Below, piece by piece: positions 24,988 to 35,581 of a DNA stretch of 64,000 bases (within the stretch, counting starts at the first letter, position 1; each line of letters opens with the position of its first letter). The notes beneath the pieces were generated by a model, which did no database searches, was not told the DNA's origin, and saw only the letters and a program-made list of their open reading frames with translations. The translations under genes and the position numbers were made by a program. The DNA comes from Scortum barcoo (taxonomy: Eukaryota; Chordata; Actinopteri; Centrarchiformes; Terapontidae), in the NCBI GenBank assembly GCA_023238725.1, contig CM041545.1, positions 17,079,501-17,143,500 of the forward strand. The letters are read 5' to 3'.

Positions 24988-25149
24988 TTGTTGAAACTGA
25001 TAGGGAAACATTCAGTTGGTTTATTTTAGCCTATAGGTTTTATAATAGAACACACATACATAGTGTTCTATTGTGTTCTATAAAACCTATAGGCTAAAAA
25101 AATAAACCAAACTAAAATAAACTGAATGTTTCCCTATCAGTTTCAACAA
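24988..25149. repeat. long imperfect inverted repeat (hairpin)
   Basis: The left arm starts TTGTTGAAACTGATAGGGAA and the right arm ends TTCCCTATCAGTTTCAACAA, its exact reverse complement over 20 nt. The inner block AGCCTATAGGTTTTATA is matched by TATAAAACCTATAGGCT. Arms are about 65-80 nt around a short loop (near 25054-25062). The right arm has two short extra segments. It may be a small MITE or a fold-back element. No ORF. Confidence 0.85.
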
Positions 25150-25559
25150 TCACTGCAGTAAAAAATAGCTTTTGACCTTAAATTCTCTGAAAACTCTGAA
25201 ATTCTGCTGAAATGGTCAATAGACACACCCTTAATTAGGAAATAAGTTGGTGGTTTTGCCTTTGTGGTTGTGTAAAGGGGATCTCCTTTGAAAGATGGCA
25301 ACCGGGATCTTACACACTGTTGTAAAACTTAAAAAATATGCATCTATTTGTAAAAAACAAACAAACAAAACAGTATTTTGTCAGTTATTTTAACTTCTGT
25401 GACCAAATGAACTCTCTTAAACTGGTGAATATGGTCTCCCTTACAAACACAATTCGTGTTTTTGGTAAGTGAGAGGAGGCCAGATTCTCATTTGTTCCAT
25501 GACATGTCGACATGTCAATACTGCTATTTTTTTGTCACTTTCGTCAGTTACACTGCCCA

Positions 25560-25757
25560 GAAAACAGAAGTGAGAAGTTGCATCCACTCGCAGGGGTTTA
25601 AAGACAGAAGGCACTTTGAAGTGAATACCACCACATCAAGACGTAAAGTGAGTACTTAAATCTATTTTGTGTAAGAAGCTGAAATATATTTTCTTGGTGT
25701 GTTTTAAACAGCTATATAAAAGACACTGTGCTTCATATTTCAGGAAAAGTTACCAAC
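25560..25757 (+). promoter_or_regulatory. 5' end of the chemerin receptor-like gene (exon or TATA promoter)
   Basis: Two readings are possible. A 5' UTR exon may end at 25647 (donor TAAA|GTGAGT) and splice over 96 nt to the acceptor at 25742-25743, 14 nt before the ATG. Alternatively TATATAAAAG at 25713-25722 is a TATA box with transcription starting near 25743. The sequence supports both. Confidence 0.4.
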
Positions 25758-26768
25758 ATGGAGGTAGATTATGTTGAATATGAAGATTACACTCCAGGCA
25801 ATGAAACTGAGAGCAATGACACCACATCTAAACTGCTGAATTTCGGTACCTCTCATTCTTCATTGACTAATGTTCTTGTGGCGCTCAATATCATTATATC
25901 TGTTCTTGGCCTCGGAGGAAATTCGTTAGTAATATGGATCTGTGGATGGAAAATGAAAAGAACGGTCATCACCACCTGGTACACCAGTCTGGCCATTTCA
26001 GCCTTTTTGTTCTGTGCCTTTTTGCCCCTGGAGGTATTCTACATGATCACCTCACACTGGCCTTTCGGACTATTCTTGTGCAAGCTCACCTCCTCCGCTC
26101 TCTTCCTCAACATGTACAGCAGTGTGTTTCTGCTGGTTCTCATTAGCGCCGATCGCTGCATAATGATTTTGTTTCCTGTGTGGTCACATAACCACCGGAC
26201 AGTGCAGAAAGCTGTTGGAGTTGTTGTCCTAATGTGGCTCCTTTCTGCTCTCCTAACATTGCCCTCGCTGATCTTCAGGCAGGTCGTGGTCCACGGCTCG
26301 GTCACTCAGTGCTACACCGGTTACATGGGCCACTCCAGGCACAAGGTGGTGGTTCTGACTCGATTCACTTGCGGGTTCCTGATTCCTTTCCTGGTGATTG
26401 TGTTCTGCTGCACGGTGCTCGGTGTGAAGCTGAGCAATTTGACCATCAAGTCAAAAAAGCCTTACAAAGTCATGGCGGCACTCATCTTGTCATTTTTCCT
26501 CTGCTGGGTACCTTATCATAGCGTTCTTCTTTTAGAGCTAAACCTGAAGAACCACAGCCTGGAAGTGGTTAAAACTGGCCTGAAGGTGGGGGCCACCCTG
26601 GCTGCAGCAAACAGCTTCATATCGCCAGTTCTGTATGTGTGCATTGGTAACGACTTTAAACAAACCCTAAGGCGGTCTTTGACATCGAGGATAGAGGAGG
26701 CCATGGCGGAGGATTTTCGTACAGGTGCTCTCAACCACTCAAGGTCTAAGTCGATGGAAGTCATCTAA
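25758..26768 (+). CDS. chemerin receptor-like (CMKLR1 family) class A GPCR
   Basis: Single coding exon, 336 residues from the ATG at 25758. The in-frame ATG at 25728 lies before a likely acceptor and was not used. Seven membrane spans are evident. The N-terminus is acidic with tyrosines 5, 8 and 11 (possible sulfation) and NET/NDT glycosylation sites. CMKLR1 signatures are SADRCIMILFPVWSHNHR, GHSRHKVVV, RFTCGFLIPF and FFLCWVPYH; the usual disulfide pair is Cys108/Cys185. Human CMKLR1 is the chemerin/resolvin E1 receptor of macrophages and dendritic cells and lies near ISCU on 12q24, so position supports the call. Two core residues are unusual: the TM2 LAxAD motif reads LAISA (Ala82 in place of D2.50), and NPxxY reads SPVLY (Ser289 in place of N7.49). 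DRC in place of DRY is normal for this family. It could be a diverged paralogue (chemerin receptor 1/2 or fish-specific) and not the direct CMKLR1 orthologue. Confidence 0.85.
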   Translation: MEVDYVEYEDYTPGNETESNDTTSKLLNFGTSHSSLTNVLVALNIIISVLGLGGNSLVIWICGWKMKRTVITTWYTSLAISAFLFCAFLPLEVFYMITSHWPFGLFLCKLTSSALFLNMYSSVFLLVLISADRCIMILFPVWSHNHRTVQKAVGVVVLMWLLSALLTLPSLIFRQVVVHGSVTQCYTGYMGHSRHKVVVLTRFTCGFLIPFLVIVFCCTVLGVKLSNLTIKSKKPYKVMAALILSFFLCWVPYHSVLLLELNLKNHSLEVVKTGLKVGATLAAANSFISPVLYVCIGNDFKQTLRRSLTSRIEEAMAEDFRTGALNHSRSKSMEVI

Positions 26769-27718
26769 AATCAAGCTGAAACCAAGACTTACTTCACAGT
26801 ACAGAACATTATCATAAATTGTCATCAAGCTGGGTGACAAAATCAGATGTTAAAGCATGTGTATAGCAGGCTATATTCACTGTATATACATGTCAATGGT
26901 TTATTTATCAAGATGATACTTTACACAATATCAAATTTGTACAACACAATGATAACATTTGGTGACTTGGACTTTGTTGATCAGCTGTTTTTTAGAGTTT
27001 TTATGAGTATGAATGAATTGCTTGTGTGTTTGTTTATAAATCAGCCTGCTTCAAATTACCCATCAAGGGACAAATTCAGTATTTTGTACTCAATCCAATT
27101 TAAAATTTATAATGTGTTATAATTTGGTTGAGCTAATTGTGAACTACCACATGACTGAGGTGAACATCCATGAAAAACAATGTACCCTCTTAAATGTTAT
27201 TGACAACAAATATCTTTATTCTCAATCTTGTTCTGAAAATTGATGCACATTTAAAATGTCAAAAGAAATGTATACAAATGAATGATGTACAAACATGACT
27301 ATAACTCCCTTCTGCAAAGTTTTGTCAATTTCAAACTTCACTTTATTTGAATGTAGCCCTTGCAAGCATCAGTGCTGTATTTGTAAGTTTTAAACTTAAT
27401 TAAACATATTATACCTACTGTTATAAATATTTCTATATTAAAAGTATTGCAAAATATAGGACTTCTCAGTCTTCTTTAGCTCATTGTTTTGGTTTCACTG
27501 TTGGTTTCCTGTCACAGTATGAAGCTATTTTCTGCCAAAAAGGTGCGACTCCCTGTACTAGCAGCCCTGCACTGAAAGTAGACTAAAATAGCCTGCTGGT
27601 AAACACAGTGGAGGTTTAGCAACAAAAGTACCAGATACTTTTCTCAGGAGTTGGTGGATGAAAGGTGAGTGAATATTAGATTTCACAATACTACAAGATT
27701 AACATATGTCATTTTACT
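26769..27718 (+). other. 3' flank of the GPCR gene
   Basis: AT-rich non-coding DNA. ATTAAA hexamers occur near 27401 and 27437, either of which could end the transcript. No ORF of recognisable family. Confidence 0.4.
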
Positions 27719-27756
27719 ACATTTGTATATTCAGAACATACTGAATATACAAATGT
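27719..27756. repeat. perfect 16-bp inverted repeat with 6-nt loop
   Basis: ACATTTGTATATTCAG, then AACATA, then CTGAATATACAAATGT. It lies directly before the second Tc1-like relic. Confidence 0.9.
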
Positions 27757-27764
27757 ATAGATAT

Positions 27765-28425
27765 GTGACAAATTACAAGAAAAAACAACATGAAGTGTCT
27801 TAGTAAGGTCAGTGCCACATTGCATTAATTTTTCACGTCTCTGAACTCTATTGGAGAGATGAACACCATTCTTCTTCAACATAATCCCTCATTTGTTGTT
27901 TTCATGATGTTAGTGAAGAGCGCTGTCTAACACATGGGTCTAGAATCTCCCATAGGTTTTCAATTGGTTTGAGATCTGGTGACTGCGGAGACCACAGCAT
28001 ATGACTCACATCATGTTGATACTCATCAGACCATTCAGCGACCCCTCATGCCTGACAGATATGACACTGTCATCCTGAAAGTTGCATCACAGGATAAAGA
28101 TTTTTACTCAGAACAACTTTGTGTTGATCTGCAGTGTCCCTCTAAAGGGAAAAGTGGACCCAAGTATAGAAAGATAGTTTTGGTTCACATGCACAGTGAC
28201 ATTCTGATTATCCAGAGACTGCACTCTTACTTTATTGTAGGAAGTGCACAGGTGTGATTGATGGCATTTAGAATGACTTTATTTTATTCATGTGAGCCAA
28301 TACAATTACCTTATTTTTACATGGGCCACTGAAATGTGTTATATGGATATTTAATCGATTTGGGACATCATTATTAAATTAGTTACACCTGTGCTTTTCC
28401 ATTTGACAGGTCAAAATGTATATAT
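27765..28425 (-). mobile_element. degenerate Tc1-like transposon relic, copy 2
   Basis: It matches copy 1 (19505-20385) along its length: left edge GTGACAAATTACAAGAAAAA, middle GATGAACACCATTCTTC and GTGTTGATCTGCAGTG, right edge CACCTGTGCTTTTCCATTTG. It is shorter than a full element and encodes nothing intact. Its right edge also matches the end of the small MITE at 32143-32291. Confidence 0.7.
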
Positions 28426-28639
28426 ATGTCATAGCAGGAAGTGTCAAACATTCAGGTTTTTTCTTTCTTATACAAAAAACACCGTCTTGCCAGCTGAACA
28501 CAACAATAAATCAAAAGAAAAGGAGATAAATACAACGTTTACAATGTTTTGTTTACTATTTTCAGCCTTGAGTGGCCCAAAAAGGAGTCATTCATAAATT
28601 TATGACCAAATGCTGCTTTGTGATTGGTGGACACTTTTG

Positions 28640-29124
28640 GGCAAGCGTGAGGCCAAACTGAGGTCAGCAGAGTCCCGGATGTTGGTAGCCACGCCCCCTG
28701 CCTTCCCTGCGGATCTACTACCGGTCTGTGTGATGCAACCGGCTGTAAGCACAATTTCTCAACTTCTGGCGACAAGTTTGGACTTTTAGTCAGAAAAAAA
28801 CACACCATGAGCTATGATCTACATTGACGCTTGAATATTTACGTGTCCTCAGGTGGCCTTTTTCCCCTCGGTCTGTCGCGACCCGCTCAGGAACGACACC
28901 GTGTTTGGATGGGAGCTAACTAGCGGCGGAGCGATTTTCCTTTTTCTTCGATCGATTTCACTTTTTATTTAATAGTTAACAGTGTCTAGCTCTGTCTCTC
29001 GTCTTCTCCTGTTTTCTGACTACAAACCTCCTCCAATTTGGCCTCGTTATGTGCTCCTTCTGAGGCGCTGGATGCCGGCGGAGTCACCTCTACCTAACTA
29101 CCTTCGTGTCGTTTCGTCTCTCAA
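28640..29124 (+). promoter_or_regulatory. rnf185: rnf185 promoter and 5' UTR region
   Basis: CpG frequency rises from about 28660 (GCGTGAGG, CCGGATG, ACGCCCCC, CCGGTCTG) and continues to the start codon at 29125. No clear TATA box, as expected for a housekeeping gene. The exact start site is not fixed. Confidence 0.5.
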
Positions 29125-31543
29125 ATGGCCTCCTCCGCCGCCCCCCCTCCGGCCACCGGCTCCGCTGCGGCCACAGAGGGTCCGAGTCCCGGATCCAGCA
29201 GCTCCACCGCGGCCGACGGCGGCAACCAGGACAGCACCTTCGAGTGTAACATCTGCCTGGACACGGCCAAGGACGCGGTGATCAGCCTGTGTGGGCACCT
29301 CTTCTGGTAGGAACTACTTTCTGTGTCTGCACCATGGTGGACTGTAAACAAACACTTTAAATATACAGCCAGAGGTCTGCACGATAACCAGGTTTTAGAC
29401 CAGTCCAGATTATCAATTTAATCGTATTATATTGCTGAAAAACACATGAACTTTGTGTCCACTGGACTTTTGGCACACATCCTACTGGATAACATCTGAT
29501 TAATATGTATTATTGTTTTACTGCCCACATGTAATGCTGTTGTTTGCAGTGCATTTGTGTGTGTATTTACACTTCTTAGTTAGTTTCATGTTTATTTTAC
29601 CTTGTTGAGCTGTATGTATCTCTGTTTCTGTGTACGTAAAGTGAGAGTGTTGTAAAAACTATTTGTTCACACGCCTGGCGAATAAATCTGATTCTCCTAA
29701 AGGTTTTAGTTTGAAACATTTATAAGTTTTAAGGCTAATACCATCATCGCATTTGCATATCCATCTTTGCCATCTGTGGAGGTAAAATAATATTGGTCTA
29801 TATTTAAAGACCACCAGGCATGTCTGTAAAACTGAGACATACATAGAAACACTTATTCAAAACAAGAACAGTGTTTGTTATTAGTTATAACAGGACTTTT
29901 ATTACTTATTCCAACTTTACTTTGATGATACTTGAATTTGGGGATGAGTTACTATTGCTGGTTTACAAAATTTAGGCCTAATAACTGTATAAAACCATCG
30001 TCTGTAACTACAAGTTTTGAGCTGCCAGTAACCCATGTAAGCAAATATGTTTTATTTGATCTTGGAGGTCAGTGTAGATTTTCCAGCCTCTGCAGCCACC
30101 CCCACCATCCCCCCACCCCCCACCTGTAACTCCAGCCAACAGGTCTTTAGCATCAGCACTGATATGAGGGTGCCAATGCAGTGGTTGATTTCCCAAGAGA
30201 AGTCGAATCCCAAAGCAGGAGGACATTTTTCTTGTGTTTTTCCTTCCCTTTATCAGCTGAGCTAACTCTACTTTCACTAGTGAACTGATGAACTCGTTTC
30301 ATTCGTGAACACAGGATATATGGGTGCCATTTTTTGGTAAATGTTGCATATTTGGGACACCTGTAAAATTTTACTAACCAAACCTCTTCCCTTTCCCAAC
30401 ATCTCCCCTCCATCAGCTGGCCCTGTTTGCATCAGGTAAGCTGAAAATGCCTTTGTTTCCTCATATTTTTACTATTATTGTTGGCATTTAGCTAATGCAG
30501 GTTCTTAATATCTCTCTATCCTTATGCAGTGGTTGGAGACCAGACCCAACAGACAAGTGTGTCCAGTGTGTAAAGCCGGTATCAGCCGAGACAAAGTCAT
30601 CCCCTTATATGGGCGTGGAAGCACAGGTCAACAAGACCCCAGGTGGGCTGACTCTAAACTTCATGTGTATTCACGATACTCCTCAGGATTCTCATTAGAT
30701 TTTGTGATGCAACAGTTAATATCACAGGTTGAGAGTAATTTCTGAAATGTTATTAATGTAAATCAGTGTGATGATGGCTTTTAAAAATGTTATTTTGTTT
30801 TACAGAGAGAGAACACCCCCTCGACCACAAGGGCAAAGGCCTGAGCCGGAGAACCGCGGTGTAAGTACTGAACACGAGTACACCTGCACAGTGATTACAA
30901 AGTGTTCACTGATGAATACATGTCCAGCAGCTTTATGTAGTTTTTCAGCGCAGTGTCAGCTGTTGTCAGTAACATTATGCATTTATGATGAAACCGTTTC
31001 GTAGGATGATGTAGGTGCTGCAGTGCTAGCCTGAGCTTTATTCATTAACAGAGGGACATTTCCCACAGGGATCTATTAGATGTGAAGTGCTGAGGTGCAG
31101 CGAATGATCACAAGTTGCACTGGCTGTTGCGTCACTTTCTGTACGTCAAACTGTACTTGTGACATTGTGAAAACGCGGTTACACATTCAGAGAATCCCCA
31201 CATGTTCACATTATGATAAATGTGTGTGTCACAGGGCTTTCAAGGGTTTGGCTTCGGAGATGGAGGTTTCCAGATGTCGTTTGGAATCGGTGCCTTTCCA
31301 TTTGGTATTTTTGCGACAGCTTTCAACATCAATGATGGAAGACCTCCTCCAGGTATTAATGTTTTTATACACACTTCACCATGATTACTGTCTTCTTTTT
31401 AAATCAACATATTAAGTAATTTCTGTTAAACATTTTCCTAAACAGCGGCCCCGGGGACACCGCAGCACATGGACGAACAGTTTCTCTCTCGACTCTTCCT
31501 GTTTGTCGCTCTGGTGATCATGTTCTGGCTGCTGATTGCGTAA
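29125..31543 (+). CDS. rnf185: E3 ubiquitin ligase RNF185
   Basis: Six coding exons: 29125-29306, 30417-30435, 30530-30642, 30806-30860, 31235-31352 and 31446-31543. They give 194 residues; human RNF185 has 192. A low-complexity Ser/Ala/Pro N-terminus precedes a C3HC4 RING with Cys41, Cys44, Cys56, His58, Cys61, Cys64, Cys78 and Cys81. Then come a Pro/Gly-rich linker (TPPRPQGQRPEPENRG), a hydrophobic segment (MSFGIGAFPFGIFATAF) and a C-terminal span ending FWLLIA. RNF185 sits in the ER and outer mitochondrial membranes, acts in ER-associated degradation (for example of CFTR) and BNIP1-linked mitophagy. The close paralogue RNF5 is shorter (180 residues) and fits less well. The second exon is only 19 nt and codes for the middle of the RING. 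Human RNF185 is on 22q12, so this gene marks the start of the chromosome-22-like part. Confidence 0.95.
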
Positions 31544-32620
31544 ATGCACACAAAGACGACATCTTGGGGGTAACCACATAAAACTGACAGATGTGACATG
31601 ATCAGGGTTTGCACCAGTGTGATTCTGCCTTTATGCATTTTTTTCGGTTCCTTGATTTTTCTTTTTTTTTTCTCTCTAGCGAGATTCGGAAAAAAATGTC
31701 TGCTAATCTGAAGAGAACAACTTTCAAGGTGAACCACATGACCTTGGTTGCCTGGTGTTTTCACTAATTAAAAATTCTGTAAAATTCCTCCTTATATTTC
31801 TTTCATCCAAACTTGATGCTGCTTATACGACCTTTCCCCTCAAATATCTACATGCATGTATGTCTCTCTGCTGTTGGTAATATTTGCTTTGTCAGATCAC
31901 ACATACAGGCGGATGTTCAGGTGCTCTTTCACTTTTTTTAGCTGATGTGTCAAATTTTTTTTTGTATTGTTTTGCTACTATGTCTGTATTTAGATATCCT
32001 CGGCTCAACAAAACAAGACTCATTAACATCTTTTATCTTTTAAGGTTGTTTCCTTTCAGCCTGTATTTGTCATCTGTTAATTTACTTGATTCCTATAAAG
32101 TTTCAGTTTGTATTGAAAAACATTGTAGTCATTTGGTCCTAATTTTATTGACTGGTCATAGTAAGACAAGCACAGGTGTTACTGATAAAATTAAAAATGT
32201 CTCTTTTCCATTCATCTGTAGGTCAAGACCATTTATTTATCTTCGTATTCACACCTGTGCTTTTCCTACCATGACATGTCAAAATGTCTTTTTTTTTTTT
32301 TTTACTGAATGACACACTCAATACTAGCACCTCATGTTGTCTCTGTTCACCAAGGAAGGCAAAATTCACCTGAATCAAACAATATCAGACATTGTCTCTT
32401 TATTTTAGATAAGATTAAAAAGAAACATGACAATGCATGTATGCAGCTGAAAGATTAACTTATTATATAACAGTGTTCCTCTCCAAATTGTATCTGTCAC
32501 TGTAATTAAATGTAAAATACTGTAGATTATTACAGAGTTAAAAATAAGACTTTTCTAAATGTGAATTCATTCAATGGACAGTAAAGCTCTGTAAATAAAG
32601 ATGTTAATCGTTGTCTGCCT
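31544..32620 (+). other. rnf185: rnf185 3' UTR and flank
   Basis: Non-coding sequence after the stop with an AATAAA at 32594-32599 as a possible poly(A) signal. A small MITE (32143-32291) lies within it. It faces the 3' end of the minus-strand MADF/BESS gene about 320 bp further on. Confidence 0.45.
32143..32291. mobile_element. short MITE with Tc1-relic-like terminal inverted repeats
   Basis: The left end includes GTCATAGTAAGACAAGCACAGGTGT and the right end ACACCTGTGCTTTTCCTACCATGAC, which pair with few mismatches over about 35 nt. Total about 150 bp, with no coding capacity. The right end matches that of the relic at 27765-28425 (CACCTGTGCTTTTCC … TCAAAATGT), suggesting a common parent element. 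Confidence 0.7.
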
Positions 32621-32922
32621 GTTGTCCCATTAGGTGTGTATCTTTTAAGGGCTTTGCTTTCACACTGGCCACTTTCATCTAATAAATATGCAAATCAAGA
32701 CATACCAAACCAGAGTGGAGTGAAACAGTTTGCTCAGCACTGAGATATGCTGAAAACTAGTCAGTTTAGTTATTCTTCATCAATTATTTCACATGAAAAA
32801 GGGATGTACATCAAACTCAACCATGTTGTGCAATAAAAAAAGAAAGAAAATTAGATTTTTTGGTCATTTTTTGGAGGGTTTTTTTAGAAAACAGAATGAA
32901 GTATAAAAACAGTCAGTATGGC

Positions 32923-35581
32923 CTAGTCCTGCGTATCGGGCTCCGGCTGTTTTTCTAGAGATTCAGGCTGTGCAACGTTGAACTCTGCGTCATACATAAT
33001 CTGCTGGATCTTTATTTTTGTCTCGCACCTTTTCTGCGGAGCGAGTCGCTTCAGAGCAGGGACGAAGCTCAGCAGAAACAGTTCGTCCTCGTCCCGCGGC
33101 CTGTTGGGAAACGCGGTGCCATTGTCTTTCACCAGCCATTTTGTCGGGGACGTCGTCGTAGTTTGAGCAGAAGGCTGCGAGGGCGAGTCCTGATGTTTCC
33201 GTTTGCGCCCGGTTTTGCTGCTGGGCGTGATCTGTGGTCCCGATGGCAGCTTGGCCATAACGGCCAGCTGGGCCATCTGTGAGTCTTGGGACAATGCAGG
33301 GAGCTGCGTCACAAAGGCTGCCTGGGGCTTGAGGTCGGGCTGACTGGCAGGGGCCTTCGTGATGGGCTGCGGCGTTTTGACCGCCTCGGACGATGCGCTC
33401 TCTCCCTCCACGCTACCGGCTTCGTTGTCGGGATTGTCGTGGTCGTCGTCGTTGTTGCCACACATGTCGGCCACTCCGCTTCTCGAGCCGGTGAAGGGAG
33501 CGATGAAATTCATAAGTTGTCTGTATTTCCATCTACTCTGCACCACCTCTCCTTGCTTCTTGCTTTTGATCTCCATTCGGACTTCCTTCAGGTACCGGTC
33601 TCTCATGTTCTTCCATTTTCTTTTGCACTCCTCAGCTGGAAAAGTAAGATATCAGCATGTGAGCAGCAAGAAAGCACTTAATCATTACTGCTGTCCACTA
33701 ACAAAGCACAAGAATGATGGAAAATAATAGTGACAACAATAATGAAGCTCTTTGCCACCTCGAAATCCACTAAAGCTGCACATGAGAAGAAAATTGCCGT
33801 TTTTTTAAACAATGTGCAGTTGCAATAAAAATATTTCCCCTAAAATGACATTCACAGATGTTAGACCCCCGCTAACCTAATGAATACGGTTATAAAATAC
33901 ACCAGAATATAATGTTGAATTGTTGTAGAGCTTAAACAATAAGTCGATTAATCGTAGAATGGTCAACTATTAAATTAATCTGCCCTTCTTTTGATAATTA
34001 TAATATTATATTATTTATAAAAAATAATGTATTATTTTGAGTAATTTATTTAGGAACAGGCTTTCAAATTCACTAATTTCAGTTTATATAATATTTTCTT
34101 GTTAGATTGGGTTAAAAAGCATCGCTGGGTTTCTGTTCTCCTTGTATAAACCTTGACGAGGACCCTTGACGAGATAAATCACTGCTCAGTGATCAATTAA
34201 TTCACTTCTGTTGACACATGGTTTAGATATAAAACAAACACAGCAGGATGGACAAAACACCAGCTGAACCTTTACAAAGCTTTTAGGGTACATAAATACA
34301 ATGATTACTATTGGCGTCAGCCAAATCAGTGCAAAAGCACTCCAGTTTTTCCTCTGTGCATCGTATTTTTTTACACTGCCTGAGACGTGTTAATTATATC
34401 TGTAAATGAGAATAATTTTCATTATCGATTAACCTGTTAATTATTATTGATTAATTTATTAATTGTTTGGTGGAAAAAATGTCCATTATGTCCCTCATGT
34501 CCAAAGTGAGATCTTCTGACTGCTTGTTTTGGCGTCCAAAACCCAAATATATTCAAATTACAATAAAATAAGACAATAAAGAGCAGCAAATCCTCAAAAG
34601 ACTTAAACTATTAACTGATTGTCATATTTTATTCATTCTCAGCCAATCATTTCAGCTCTAGTGTTGATTATACTAATCTGTATTACTATATGATCAAATT
34701 ATCCCTATAGTATAATAAATCTGTAGTATTAGATTACATTACATTATACAGGTGCACCTATTAAAGTGCATATTGCATGTACAGTATATGATGGGTATTA
34801 ATATGTATGTGAAAGAAAACGTCTTTCTCCAGGTGCATATTAAGGTGAATTATTTTTTTAATTAATAATTAAAAAAAAACTTTATTATTTTATTAATAAT
34901 AAAGTTGCTCAAAGAGGCTGAAGGTGATCATCTTTATATTATCAGTCATCATTCATAGTGACCCCCCTCAGTGAGCGGGGCTGCACCTGGTCAGGTCTCA
35001 GTCCGGGGGGGCCTCCTTCCTCCGGTGTGTCTCATCACACACACCGTGGAGCTCGCGGCGTTAACGAGCGAGACGGAGAGCACGCGGCCCGGTGAGCACG
35101 GCGGGGCGCGTGACGCGGAGCGTGTTTCCGTGCGGGGCGGCGCGCGCGGCGGTGCGAGAGCCGGACCGTGCCGGTCGCTGCGGCGCGGCCTACGGCGGGA
35201 GAGCCGCGCCTGCTACCGCTAACACGGCGCGGCGGCTGCGGCCACAGCACGGACCGACCGGGCTGCAGCCGCGCGGAGAGGAAATAATAAGTAATAAACA
35301 AAAAACAGCAAAACAACCTGCAAGAGGCGCGTGGAGCTGCTGCACTAACAGCGCACGTTCCCTCTTTTCTGAAGGTTTAGTCCCCGCGCGCACATCAGCT
35401 AAGCGAATAATAACTGCAGTAAAGTTGTGATAAACAAAAACAAACACTCACACGGCAGACCGAGCACGATGCTGATGCTTCTCCAGGCGCTTGCCCGACT
35501 TTCAGTGCAGCGGTAGTTCGGCAAAGTGACATTGTACAGCTCGGGGTAATTAAATACAGCTAATATTAACTTATCGTCCAT
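32923..35581 (-). CDS. MADF/BESS-domain transcription regulator, unnamed
   Basis: Two coding exons on the minus strand: 35581-35452 and 33635-32923. They join (donor GTGAGTG after 35452, acceptor before 33635) to give 280 residues. The first 90 or so residues form an MADF (Myb/SANT-like) domain: MDDKLILAVFNYPELYN at the start, then SEECKRKWKNMRDRYLKE and SRWKYRQLMNFIAPF. A disordered Ser/Thr/Pro/Gln linker with a basic patch GRKRKHQ follows. Near the C-terminus DEDELFLLSFVPALKRL begins a BESS motif, a protein-interaction module. This is the architecture of Adf-1-type DNA-binding proteins, so a nuclear DNA-binding role is likely. I do not recognise an orthologue with an accepted symbol. An in-frame ATG six codons upstream (35597-35599) could also be the start. 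The gene is convergent with rnf185. Confidence 0.85.
33930..34000. repeat. hAT-like MITE fragment
   Basis: Contains AACAATAAGTCGATTAATCG and GGTCAACTATTAAATTAATC, end sequences of the GGCTGCAACTAA family. It lies in the intron of the MADF/BESS gene. Confidence 0.5.
34405..34661. repeat. hAT-like MITE copy
   Basis: Starts AATGAGAATAATTTTCATTA followed by TCGATTAACCTG and ends CCAATCATTTCAGCTCTAG. The interior contains 'caaaacccaaatatattcaaattac', typical of this family. Intronic to the MADF/BESS gene. Confidence 0.65.

Noticed and set aside
25728..25757. Upstream in-frame ATG of the GPCR ORF
   Set aside because: It lies before a likely splice acceptor at 25742-25743 and adds residues unlike any chemerin receptor. 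The ATG at 25758 starts the acidic, tyrosine-rich N-terminus typical of the family.
29098..29351. Minus-strand ORFs over rnf185 exon 1
   Set aside because: Complements of the Ala/Pro/Ser-rich coding exon.
31884..32312. 142-residue ORF in the rnf185 3' flank
   Set aside because: AT-rich translation with Phe/Leu runs that crosses a MITE; no splice or family support.
34971..35430. Long open frames in the GC-rich stretch
   Set aside because: They follow from base composition in the CpG island of the MADF/BESS gene. Frames are open on both strands and show no domain.
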